The position numbers and the translations under genes were made by a program. The notes under the pieces are model-generated. The model made no database searches. It was given only the letters and a program-made list of their open reading frames with translations, and was not told the DNA's origin. DNA of 64,000 nt from SSC4 sp964443225 (lineage in GTDB: Bacteria > Chloroflexota > Anaerolineae > SSC4 > Amarolineaceae), in NCBI GenBank assembly GCA_964443225.1, contig CAYUCC010000001.1:1-64000 (forward strand), given 5' to 3'. Shown piece after piece: positions 16,303-24,351 of the stretch. Numbering within the stretch: the first letter of the stretch is position 1; each line of letters opens with the position of its first letter.

Positions 16303-17093
16303 ACACCCCAATCACCAGCCTCGACGAAATGACGATCGTCTACCAGCGCCCCGATGCCATGACCGATGCCGTCACCCACTACTGTCCGGGCTGCACGCAT
16401 GGCATCATTCACCGTCTGGTGGCCGAAGTGATCGATGAATTGGGCGTTCGGGCACGGACCATCGGCGTTGCGCCGGTGGGCTGCGCCGTGTTTGCTTACA
16501 ATTATTTCGACGTCGACATGGTTGAGGCGGCCCATGGGCGGGCGCCAGCCATGGCGACCGGCTTCAAACGCACCCAGCCCGACAAAGTGGTCTTCACCTA
16601 CCAGGGTGACGGTGACCTGGCGGCCATCGGCACCAATGAGATCATCCACGCTGCCACACGCGGCGAGAAGATCACGGTGATTTTTGTCAACAATGCGGTC
16701 TACGGCATGACCAGCGGCCAGATGGCACCCACCACCCTGCCGGGCCAGGTGACAACATCTTCACCCACGGGGCGTGATGTGCAGCTGGCCGGTTATCCCC
16801 TGCGGGTGGCCGAGCTGATCGCCATGCTGCCCGGGGTGTCGTACTGCGTACGCCGCTCGACCCACAACGTACGTGAGGTCAACAAGACCAAAAAGGCGAT
16901 TCGCACGGCGTTCGAGGCACAACTCGCCGGTGAAGGGTTGGCCCTGGTCGAAATCCTCTCGTCGTGCCCCACCAACAACCACACGACCGCGGTCGAGGCG
17001 CTGCACTGGATCGAAGAATCGATGGTGCCGTACTTCCCCCTGGGCGATTATAAGGTCAGCGATGCTGTGCAGAAGCTGAACGGGAAGGAGTGA
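16299..17093 (+). CDS. korB: 2-oxoacid:ferredoxin oxidoreductase beta subunit
   Basis: The thiamine diphosphate-binding subunit, 264 residues. YCPGCTHG near residue 30 and the GDGDLAAIG...IFVNN block (about 107-132) are the cofactor-binding motif. YGMTSGQMAPTT and SSCPTNN follow as in other Kor beta subunits. The ATG overlaps the korA stop codon (ATGA), which points to coupled translation, and korC begins one base after the stop. Confidence 0.93.
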   Translation: MNTPITSLDEMTIVYQRPDAMTDAVTHYCPGCTHGIIHRLVAEVIDELGVRARTIGVAPVGCAVFAYNYFDVDMVEAAHGRAPAMATGFKRTQPDKVVFTYQGDGDLAAIGTNEIIHAATRGEKITVIFVNNAVYGMTSGQMAPTTLPGQVTTSSPTGRDVQLAGYPLRVAELIAMLPGVSYCVRRSTHNVREVNKTKKAIRTAFEAQLAGEGLALVEILSSCPTNNHTTAVEALHWIEESMVPYFPLGDYKVSDAVQKLNGKE

Positions 17094-17094
17094 C

Positions 17095-17646
17095 ATGGAA
17101 TACTCCATTGTATTCTCTGGTTTTGGCGGGCAGGGCGCCTTGTTTGCCGGCCAGGTTCTGGCCTATGCCAGCATGGATGCCAACAAGGCTGTGACCTGGA
17201 TCCCGTCGTATGGCCCCGAAATGCGTGGTGGCACGGCCCACTGCGTCGTGGTGGTGGGTGATGAAGAGGTTGGTGCACCGCTGGTACGCAATCCCGACGC
17301 CGTCGTGGCCCTGAATCTGCCATCGGTCGACAAATACGAGCCGCTGGTCAAACCCGGTGGGCTTTTGGTTTACAACAGTTCGCTGGTAAGTCGTCCTGTG
17401 ACACGACCCGACATCACGATCATTCCGGTGCCGGCGAATACAATTGCCAGCGAACTGGATAACGTCAAACAAGCCAACATGGTGATGTTGGGCGCATTGC
17501 TGGAGGCCACGGGGCTGCTGCCCCCCGAAGCCATCGATCGCACCCTGGAAGAGCATCTGCCCGCACGCAATCGACGCTTCCTGGAGTCGAACAAACTGGC
17601 GCTGCGGCGCGGCGCCGCGTGTGCGACACCCAGTGCCGTTCGTTAG
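17095..17646 (+). CDS. korC: 2-oxoacid:ferredoxin oxidoreductase gamma subunit
   Basis: A 183-residue subunit of the same complex. It starts MEYSIVFSGFGGQGALFAGQ, then YGPEMRGGTAHCVVVV, both hallmarks of the gamma family. AAGGAG in the end of korB serves as its ribosome site. With korDAB it completes a four-subunit enzyme. Confidence 0.92.
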   Translation: MEYSIVFSGFGGQGALFAGQVLAYASMDANKAVTWIPSYGPEMRGGTAHCVVVVGDEEVGAPLVRNPDAVVALNLPSVDKYEPLVKPGGLLVYNSSLVSRPVTRPDITIIPVPANTIASELDNVKQANMVMLGALLEATGLLPPEAIDRTLEEHLPARNRRFLESNKLALRRGAACATPSAVR

Positions 17647-17701
17647 CGGCCGCGCACGTGCCGGTCCAGTGACCGCACAACCATGAGGGCAAGAGGAGAG
17701 G

Positions 17702-18151
17702 ATGTCGATGTACAAGAAGATTCTTGTACCGTTGGACGGATCGGGACTCGCCGAGGTGGCGCTCCACCATGCGGAGGCTTTGGCGCTCGAGTTCAAGAGC
17801 CAGATGGTGCTGCTGCGTGTCATTGTCTCCCCCTACCAGTTGATCGCGCCAGACCTCGTTCTGTCGGGGACGGTATCCGAAGTACCGGGTCTGCGCGAGC
17901 AGGCGCAGCAGTACCTGCAGGCGGTGTGTGGCACGCTGCGTGAGCGGGGGCTGACCGCCAACTCGGTTGTGCTGGAAAGCCCGGTCCCCGATGCGATCAT
18001 CGATTACGCCAAAAGCGAGGGGATCGATCTGATTGTGATGTCCACGCATGGGCGCGGTGGCATCAGCCGCTGGGTTTACGGCAGTGTCGCCGAAAAAGTC
18101 CTGCAGGGCGCGCCGTGCCCCGTGCTCTTGATACGCGCAAAGGAAAAGTAA
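17702..18151 (+). CDS. Universal stress protein (UspA family)
   Basis: A 149-residue single-domain protein, starting MYKKILVPLDGSGLAEVAL and ending with the ATP-binding motif STHGRGGISRWVYGSVAEKVL (G-x2-G-x9-GS), then CPVLLI. This motif marks the ATP-binding class of Usp proteins, which respond to energy or redox stress. Either of two ATGs (17702 or 17708) may be used, with AGAGGAGAGG upstream. It sits between the oxidoreductase and an aminotransferase, two bases from the latter, so it is part of the operon. Confidence 0.92.
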   Translation: MSMYKKILVPLDGSGLAEVALHHAEALALEFKSQMVLLRVIVSPYQLIAPDLVLSGTVSEVPGLREQAQQYLQAVCGTLRERGLTANSVVLESPVPDAIIDYAKSEGIDLIVMSTHGRGGISRWVYGSVAEKVLQGAPCPVLLIRAKEK

Positions 18152-18153
18152 CC

Positions 18154-19425
18154 ATGACAACGCCGTGGCAACGACGCTACGCACAGCGCAACCAGCGTAT
18201 GGGCAGTTCGGTTATTCGTGAGCTGCTGAAGTTTACCCAGCAGCCAGACGTGATCTCATTTGCCGGTGGCCTGCCGGCGCCTGAGCTGTTCCCGGTCGAG
18301 GCATTTCGTCACGCGGCCGATCGGGTGCTGACCCAGGCGGGCGCCAAAGCGCTGCAATACAGCACCACCGAAGGCTACATGCCACTGCGCACCCTGATCG
18401 TGCAGCAGATGGCCCACTTTGGCATCCAGGCCAAAGAGGACAATGTGCTCATCACCTCCGGTTCGCAGCAGGCGCTGGACCTCATCGGTAAACTGCTGAT
18501 CAACCCGGGTGATACGCTTCTCGTCGAGCGCCCGACCTACCTCGGTGCGCTGCAGGCGTGGAACGCCTACCAGGCCGAATACATCGACGTGCCGATCGAC
18601 GACGACGGCCTGCGCATCGATCTCCTCGAAGAGGCTTTGCGCGCCGGCGTCAAGTTCATGTACATCCTGCCCAACTTCCAGAACCCGGGCGGCGTCACCC
18701 TCTCCCTTGACCGGCGCCACGAGCTGGTCGAAATGGCCGACCGCTACGGAATTCCGATCATCGAGGATGACCCCTACGGCCAGCTGCGTTACGAAGGGGA
18801 GTACCTGCCGTCCCTGGTGCGGCTGGACTGTGAGAATCTGGAGTCACGCGCCGTGGACGGGCACGGCTACTTCCGCGGCAACGTCATTTACATGAGCACC
18901 TTCTCGAAGCTGCTGGCCCCTGGCCTGCGCGTCGGCTGGATCGTGGCCCCGGTTGAGGTCATCCAGAAGTGCGTCCAGGCCAAACAGGGCATGGACCTGC
19001 ACAGCAGCATTTTCGACCAAATGGTCACCTATGAAGTGGCGCGTGACGGTTTCCTCGAAGCCCACATCGAAGAAATCCGGCGTGTCTACTGTGAACGGCG
19101 CGACGTCATGCTGCACGCGCTGGAAACGTACTTCCCACCCGGTGTTCGTTGGACCAGACCGCACGGTGGGCTGTTCCTGTGGGTCACGCTGCCGCCAGAG
19201 ATCAACACCGAAGCTCTGCTGCAAGAGGCGATCAAAGAGAAGGTCGCCTTCGTGCCAGGGCACGCATTCTACGCGGGCGGACGCGAGTGTGGCTTGTGCA
19301 ATACGATGCGGCTCAACTTCTCCAACGCCGATCCGGTGATGTTGGAGGAGGGCATTCGTCGTCTGGCACGTGTCATCACAGCTCGCATGGAAGAGGCTGG
19401 CCTGCTGGCAAAGACAGTTGCCTGA
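18154..19425 (+). CDS. PLP-dependent aminotransferase (class I/II, 2-aminoadipate transaminase-like)
   Basis: A 423-residue fold-type I enzyme. ISFAGGLPAPELFP near residue 40 is the start of the MocR/LysN-like aminotransferase group. The PLP lysine lies in MSTFSKLLAPGLRVGW (about 250-265), the Asp/Tyr pair is in IIEDDPYGQLRYEG, and NFQNPGG and the C-terminal MRLNFS give the carboxylate site. Members act on 2-aminoadipate, aromatic or branched amino acids, so the real substrate is open. The ATG at 18154 has AAGGAAAAG upstream. In this operon it would supply the 2-oxo acid to the Kor enzyme. Confidence 0.88.
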   Translation: MTTPWQRRYAQRNQRMGSSVIRELLKFTQQPDVISFAGGLPAPELFPVEAFRHAADRVLTQAGAKALQYSTTEGYMPLRTLIVQQMAHFGIQAKEDNVLITSGSQQALDLIGKLLINPGDTLLVERPTYLGALQAWNAYQAEYIDVPIDDDGLRIDLLEEALRAGVKFMYILPNFQNPGGVTLSLDRRHELVEMADRYGIPIIEDDPYGQLRYEGEYLPSLVRLDCENLESRAVDGHGYFRGNVIYMSTFSKLLAPGLRVGWIVAPVEVIQKCVQAKQGMDLHSSIFDQMVTYEVARDGFLEAHIEEIRRVYCERRDVMLHALETYFPPGVRWTRPHGGLFLWVTLPPEINTEALLQEAIKEKVAFVPGHAFYAGGRECGLCNTMRLNFSNADPVMLEEGIRRLARVITARMEEAGLLAKTVA

Positions 19426-19545
19426 TCTGAAGTCGTCAACCAGGGCTGCCAGGGACGTGGTCATCACCCATCTCGGGCAGCCCTCGTGTGTTGTGAGCCC
19501 CAGTCGTGGACCGCGCAACACTGCCTGCTGGAGGAGAAGTGCCTT

Positions 19546-19995
19546 ATGCCCGACTATCTTGTGCATGACATCATGTGCTCCCCGGCCATCACCATCAGCC
19601 AGCATGCCGATTTGGACGAAGCGGCAGAGTTGATGGAGACGTACGGCTTTCGGCGACTGCCCGTCGTCGATGATGACGGTCAACTCGCGGGCATTCTCAC
19701 CAAAGGGGATGTGCGCGCGGCCTCCATGGCGGCATCGGTCGATCCCTACGATCCGCAGGCCGGCAATTGGCTTACCGTGGAAGAAGCGATGACCCAGTCC
19801 GTATTGACAGTGACACCCGAAACGCCGGTGGTTGCAGTGGTGGAGCTGATGCTTCGACACAAGGTCGGTGGATTTCCTGTGTTGGCACAGGATAATTCGG
19901 TGATGGGTATCGTCACCGAATCGGATATCTTCAAATTGATCGTGCGTGAGTGGAAAGAACATCCCGTCTCTGTGACGTCAGAAGCGAAGGAGTGA
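19546..19995 (+). CDS. Tandem CBS domain protein
   Basis: A 149-residue protein of two CBS domains: VHDIMCSPAITISQHADLDE...RLPVVDDDGQLAGILTKGD, and VEEAMTQSVLTVTPETPV...GFPVLAQDNSVMGIVTESD. The likely ligand is an adenine nucleotide. The start at 19546 follows GGAGGAGAAG; an in-frame extension to 19486 has no support. It differs enough from the CBS protein at 14368 (different linker and loops) to be a separate sensor and not a recent duplicate. The next gene starts two bases after its stop. Confidence 0.9.
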   Translation: MPDYLVHDIMCSPAITISQHADLDEAAELMETYGFRRLPVVDDDGQLAGILTKGDVRAASMAASVDPYDPQAGNWLTVEEAMTQSVLTVTPETPVVAVVELMLRHKVGGFPVLAQDNSVMGIVTESDIFKLIVREWKEHPVSVTSEAKE

Positions 19996-19997
19996 AG

Positions 19998-21089
19998 ATG
20001 GACATTGGTGTCCCACGCGAACGGCGAGCCAGCGAGTACCGTGTCGGTTTGATCCCATCGGGAGTACAGATCCTCATCGAGGAGGGCCATCGCGTCTTCG
20101 TCGAACAAGGGGCCGGTATCGGCAGCGGTTTCGCCGATGAGGATTACCGGCGAGCGGGTGCCAACATGGTGTACGGCGCCGAAGAAGCGTATGCGCGGGC
20201 CGACCTGGTGGTCAAAGTGGCGCGTCCCACCCCCGAAGAGACGACCTGGCTGCACGCTGACCAAATCTTGTGCGGTTTTCTGCACCTGGCGGCCGCCCGC
20301 CGCAGCCGCGTGCAGAGTCTGCTCGACAACAAAGTGACAGCCATTGGCTACGATACAATCCAGGAAGATGACGGTACACTCCCGGTTCTGCTGCCAATCA
20401 GCGAGATATCGGGACGGATGTGTGCCCAGGTGGCGGCCCGGCTGCTGGAGAACACGAGCGGTGGCAAGGGTGTGCTGCTGGGCGGTGTGCCAGGCGTACC
20501 ACCTGCTGAAGTGGTGATCCTGGGTGCCGGTGTCGTCGGATCGAATGCGGCACGCGCATTTTTGGGCCTGGGTGCCAACGTCTATGCACTCGACAAGAGC
20601 CTGCGCGCATTGGAGCGCATCGACACGATTTATGGCGGTCGTGTCGTGACACTCGTATCCCATCCGTACAACATCGAGAAGATGGTGCGTTTTGCCGATG
20701 TATTGGTGGGCGCCGTTCAGACGGCTGGCATGCGGTCACCCATGCTGGTCCGGCGCGAGCTGTTGCGAACCATGAAGCCGCGATCGATCGTGATGGACGT
20801 GTCGGTCTCCAGTGGTGGGTGTTTCGAAACCACGCGACCCACGACCCACACCTCCCCCACGTATGTCGAAGAAGGCATCATTCACTACTGCGTGCCCAAC
20901 ATGAGCGGTATCGTGGCGCGCACAGCAACGCATGCTTTCAACAATGCGGCATGGCCGCTGATTCATAGTATTGCCCGTGATGGTCTGGATGCTGCGCTGG
21001 AACAATCCCCGGCCCTGGCGCGCGGCGTCAACGTGCGCGACGGTGAAGTCATCCATCCGGGATTGGCAGCTGCAATCGCTGTCAGTTGA
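19998..21089 (+). CDS. Alanine dehydrogenase-like NAD(P)-binding protein, atypical active site
   Basis: A 363-residue member of the alanine dehydrogenase/transhydrogenase family: MDIGVPRERRASEYRVGLIP at the start, the Rossmann motif VVILGAGVVGSNAARAF near 175-190, and GGCFETTRPTTH and HYCVPNMSGIVARTAT late. The conserved His of FLHLAAAR is present. Two other catalytic positions differ: the family's KVKEP reads KVARP, and the Asp of DVAxDQGGC is Ser (DVSVSSGGC). This suggests either a changed substrate or loss of oxidative deamination. The start at 19998 has AAGGAGTG upstream. It follows a CBS protein and precedes a CoA transferase. Confidence 0.82.
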   Translation: MDIGVPRERRASEYRVGLIPSGVQILIEEGHRVFVEQGAGIGSGFADEDYRRAGANMVYGAEEAYARADLVVKVARPTPEETTWLHADQILCGFLHLAAARRSRVQSLLDNKVTAIGYDTIQEDDGTLPVLLPISEISGRMCAQVAARLLENTSGGKGVLLGGVPGVPPAEVVILGAGVVGSNAARAFLGLGANVYALDKSLRALERIDTIYGGRVVTLVSHPYNIEKMVRFADVLVGAVQTAGMRSPMLVRRELLRTMKPRSIVMDVSVSSGGCFETTRPTTHTSPTYVEEGIIHYCVPNMSGIVARTATHAFNNAAWPLIHSIARDGLDAALEQSPALARGVNVRDGEVIHPGLAAAIAVS

Positions 21090-21135
21090 ACCGCTGGAAC
21101 CGGCGGCACAGGGGAAAACAGCAAGGTAAGACGCA

Positions 21136-22440
21136 ATGACAAACTGGATGGTACGTTTTTGGAATAAGGTCGTCCCCGCTGACAAAGCGGTACAGGTCAT
21201 CAAATCCGGCGACCGTATTTTCCTGACCGGCAACTGCAGCGTGCCCCAAACACTGCTCAATGCTGTGGTCGAACGCGCACGTGCAAATGACGTCGAGCGA
21301 CTGGAGATCGTGCAGGTATTGACTATCGGTGACGCGGCGTACGTGGCACCCGAAATGGAGGGCAAAATCCGCGTCAATACGTTGTTCATCAGTCACAACG
21401 TGCGTAAGGCGGTCAACGACGGGCGCGCTGATTTTACCCCGGTGTTTCTGTCGGAAATCCCGCGTCTGTTCCGCAACGGGCAGCTGCCATTGGACGTGGC
21501 CCTCATTCACTGTTCGCCACCCGACGAGCATGGATTCCTCTCGTTTGGGGTAGAAGTTGGTCTGACCAAGCCGGCTGCCCATAGTGCCAAAATCGTGGTC
21601 GCCGAAGTGAACGAGCACATGCCACGCTGCCTGGGTGACAGTTTCATTCACATCAGCAAAGTGGACTACCTGGTTCCGGTCAGCTACCGCCTGCCTGAAG
21701 TTCCCCAGGGCACGCCCGGAGAGCTCGAAAAACGTATTGCCGAGCACATCGTCGATTTGATCCCCGATGGTGCCACGATGCAGATGGGCATCGGCGCCAT
21801 TCCGGACGCCGTGCTGCATTTCCTCGAAAACAAAAAGGACCTGGGTATCCATACCGAGTTGTTTTCGGATGGGGTGATCCCGCTCGTCGATGCCGGGATC
21901 ATCAACAACGAACGTAAGACGCTCCACCCGGGCAAGATTGTGGCTGGTTTCATACTCGGCAGTCAAGACCTGTACAGCTTCGTCGATAACAATCCGATCG
22001 TCGAGTTCCATCCCCAGGATTATGTCAATGATCCATTTATCATTGCCCAAAACGAGCGCATGATCTCGATCAATTCGGCGCTCGAGATCGATTTGACCGG
22101 TCAGGCGTGTGCAGACTCGATCGGCACATCGTTTTACAGCGGTGTTGGTGGACAGCTCGATTTTGTGTATGGTGCGTCACGCAGCAAAGGCGGCAAACCG
22201 ATCATCGCCCTGCCCAGCACCACGCGCAACGACACCATCACCCGTATTGTGCCCACACTCAAAGAAGGCGCCGGCGTCACGACCAGCCGCAACCACATCC
22301 ACTACGTGGTGACAGAGTTCGGTGTCGCCGAACTCTACGGCAAGTCCATCCGTCAGCGTGCCCTCAACCTGATCAACATCGCTCATCCCAACTTCCGCGA
22401 TGAACTGACGGCGTGGGCAAAGGAACACAATTACATCTGA
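21136..22440 (+). CDS. Acetyl-CoA hydrolase/transferase family (4-hydroxybutyrate CoA-transferase-like)
   Basis: A 434-residue family I CoA transferase. The C-terminal half has MQMGIGAIPDAVL, then HTELFSDGVIPLVDAG with the catalytic Glu of TELFSDG, and SGVGGQLDFVYGASRSKGGK, the CoA-binding loop typical of 4-hydroxybutyrate/butyrate:acetate CoA transferases. It would swap CoA between the acyl-CoA from the Kor reaction and an acid such as acetate, or conserve it for ATP formation in a linked step. It is the last gene of the run and ends at a good terminator. Confidence 0.9.
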   Translation: MTNWMVRFWNKVVPADKAVQVIKSGDRIFLTGNCSVPQTLLNAVVERARANDVERLEIVQVLTIGDAAYVAPEMEGKIRVNTLFISHNVRKAVNDGRADFTPVFLSEIPRLFRNGQLPLDVALIHCSPPDEHGFLSFGVEVGLTKPAAHSAKIVVAEVNEHMPRCLGDSFIHISKVDYLVPVSYRLPEVPQGTPGELEKRIAEHIVDLIPDGATMQMGIGAIPDAVLHFLENKKDLGIHTELFSDGVIPLVDAGIINNERKTLHPGKIVAGFILGSQDLYSFVDNNPIVEFHPQDYVNDPFIIAQNERMISINSALEIDLTGQACADSIGTSFYSGVGGQLDFVYGASRSKGGKPIIALPSTTRNDTITRIVPTLKEGAGVTTSRNHIHYVVTEFGVAELYGKSIRQRALNLINIAHPNFRDELTAWAKEHNYI

Positions 22441-22472
22441 TCGAGTGGTTCGGAATGTTGTGGTGCCTGCAC

Positions 22473-22500
22473 GAGAGGGCGTCCAGTCGGACGCCCTCTC
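22473..22500. terminator. Terminator after the CoA transferase
   Basis: A perfect 12-bp GC-rich stem (22473-22484 with 22489-22500) and a 4-base loop between two converging genes. T residues downstream are few. Confidence 0.75.
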
Positions 22501-22524
22501 ACGTTATGACAGTTCTTCAAGCCC

Positions 22525-23241
22525 TCAGGCCGACACCAGATCGGGTGGCAGGTGGGGCAACCGGTTGAGGTACATGACGCGTACGCGCCCATCGGCGCCC
22601 AGGTCGAGGCGTGAGATGCCGGTGTTATAGTGGAAATAGTCGGTCGACGTCTCGAACGGCAGGCGAAACAACGCCTTCATCAGCAGGTCCGAAAACCCGC
22701 CATGGGTCACCATGGCCACGCGGGCGTCCTCGCCCGCCAGTGACCACAGCCGTGCGGCAATCCGGTAGGCGCGCGCCGGTCGCACCTCCCGTTCTTCCCA
22801 ATTCGCCGTCCACCAACCCGCCGCTGTCACTTCCGGTGGCAGTATGAGTTCGGCCACCGTCTCCAGCATCTCCTGCCGTGTCATGCCCGGCTGCCCCACG
22901 GGTCCGGTGTCGGTATCCAGGTAGATGCCGCCGGTCTCGTGGATGTCGGTCCACACTTCTGCTGGCAGCTGAAGGGCATGCACCAGCGGCTGTGCTGTTT
23001 GCAGCGTCCGCCGCATAGGGCTGCAGATGAGATGCGTGAAGGCATACCCAAACTGGTTCGAATAATTCGTGCGCCCATCGCCCCGTTCAGAATCGACACG
23101 CTGCGCCAGGTATGACGCCAAACGGGCGGCCTGCTGCTCGCCCAGGCGCGTCAGTGCCGGATCGGCGACACGATCGGTCGAATTCTGGCTGTAGGCGAGG
23201 TTATTCTGCGATTGGGCGTGGCGAATGAGATAGAGTTCCAT
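22525..23241 (-). CDS. Histidine phosphatase family protein
   Basis: A 238-residue branch-1 histidine phosphatase. LIRHAQSQNN at residues 5-14 holds the phospho-accepting His in the RHxxSxxN pattern, SPMRRTLQTAQPL gives the second arginine, and VTHGGFSDLL gives the second His. Family members act on sugar phosphates, alpha-ribazole phosphate or other small molecules; no feature here selects one. It may be co-transcribed with ctaA, 23 bases upstream. Confidence 0.9.
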   Translation of the reverse strand: MELYLIRHAQSQNNLAYSQNSTDRVADPALTRLGEQQAARLASYLAQRVDSERGDGRTNYSNQFGYAFTHLICSPMRRTLQTAQPLVHALQLPAEVWTDIHETGGIYLDTDTGPVGQPGMTRQEMLETVAELILPPEVTAAGWWTANWEEREVRPARAYRIAARLWSLAGEDARVAMVTHGGFSDLLMKALFRLPFETSTDYFHYNTGISRLDLGADGRVRVMYLNRLPHLPPDLVSA

Positions 23242-23264
23242 GGCGGGGTCAGCTCATGATGGCC

Positions 23265-24209
23265 TCAGGCCTGGGCAGCCACGGCCTGTCGCTGTGGCAC
23301 GGTTGCAACACTAAAAGAGACTGACAGCAGCACCAACGCCAACCACACCAGGTCGGCTAACAGAAGATGCACAAGCTGCATCCACACCGGTGCCAGAAGC
23401 AGGACGTTGATAGCACCGGCGATCAGCTGCACGATGAGCAGGCCAGTCAGGAGCCTTGCCAGCCGGTCTGCGGCCGGTTGCGAGGATTGGCTGCGCGCCG
23501 CGCGGGCCACCACGATCAGGTAGACGCCGATGCCGACCGCCAGCACAGGATGTAGGACCCGTAATCGAACCAGGAGATTCGCCGTGATCGAGAATTCCTG
23601 TTGAATGCCCTGCGCCAGCGAAGTCGCTGGATACAGGGTGTCCCCAAGCGCGGCGATGGCACCGCTGACCCCCAGTAGAATCGATAACAGCCAGCCAGTG
23701 CGCAGCGCCCACAGCAGGCCGCGCGTGCCTTCTACGCGCGCGGTTTGACCGCCCGATGCCCACCAGGCGGTCAGCACGAGCGCGGCCAGCAGCAGCAGCG
23801 TATTGACCAGGTGCAGCGACATCGAGATGGCACGCGCCAGCGAATCATTGTCGGCAACCAGGCCAAACAACACCAGGCCGGCCCCGAGTAACGCTTCGGT
23901 GATGATGAAGACTCCGCTCCACACCGCCGCCGCACGCACGGGGCTGCGTCGCGGGAACGCGCGAAATGCCCACAACACCAGGATTGCGACCGCAATCAAG
24001 CTCACACCAGAAGTCGCACGGTGGGCAAATTCGATCAGGGTTTCTATCTGGGGAGCACGCGGCATCACCTGGCCGTTGCACAAGGGCCAGTGGCTGCCAC
24101 ATCCGGCCCCCGATCCGGTGGCCCGGACGTAGGCTCCCCACAGGATGACCAACAGGTTGTAGAACAGAACAAGCCAGGCGTACCTGGCAAATCGGTTGAG
24201 CTGCAGCAT
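23265..24209 (-). CDS. ctaA: Heme A synthase (COX15/CtaA family)
   Basis: A 314-residue membrane protein with about eight helices. WGAYVRATGSGAGCGSHWPLCNG (about 25-47) is the CtaA signature with the paired cysteines, and EFAHRATSG holds a conserved heme-ligand histidine. A further histidine in the second half (VLHPVLAVG) matches the second four-helix bundle. It turns heme O into heme A, so the organism probably makes an aa3-type oxidase and respires oxygen. CGGAG lies before the ATG. Confidence 0.92.
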   Translation of the reverse strand: MLQLNRFARYAWLVLFYNLLVILWGAYVRATGSGAGCGSHWPLCNGQVMPRAPQIETLIEFAHRATSGVSLIAVAILVLWAFRAFPRRSPVRAAAVWSGVFIITEALLGAGLVLFGLVADNDSLARAISMSLHLVNTLLLLAALVLTAWWASGGQTARVEGTRGLLWALRTGWLLSILLGVSGAIAALGDTLYPATSLAQGIQQEFSITANLLVRLRVLHPVLAVGIGVYLIVVARAARSQSSQPAADRLARLLTGLLIVQLIAGAINVLLLAPVWMQLVHLLLADLVWLALVLLSVSFSVATVPQRQAVAAQA

Positions 24210-24351
24210 GATAGACTCCGATCAGGCATCCCCGCTATCATGCCACAGCCTGGCCGAAAGTTCAAATTTTCTCAACGTCCGCGGCACGGTCCGCACGGTG
24301 TCTCGCCGGTTAGATTACTGGCGGACCGTGCCGCAGATGTCACTCGCGGTC

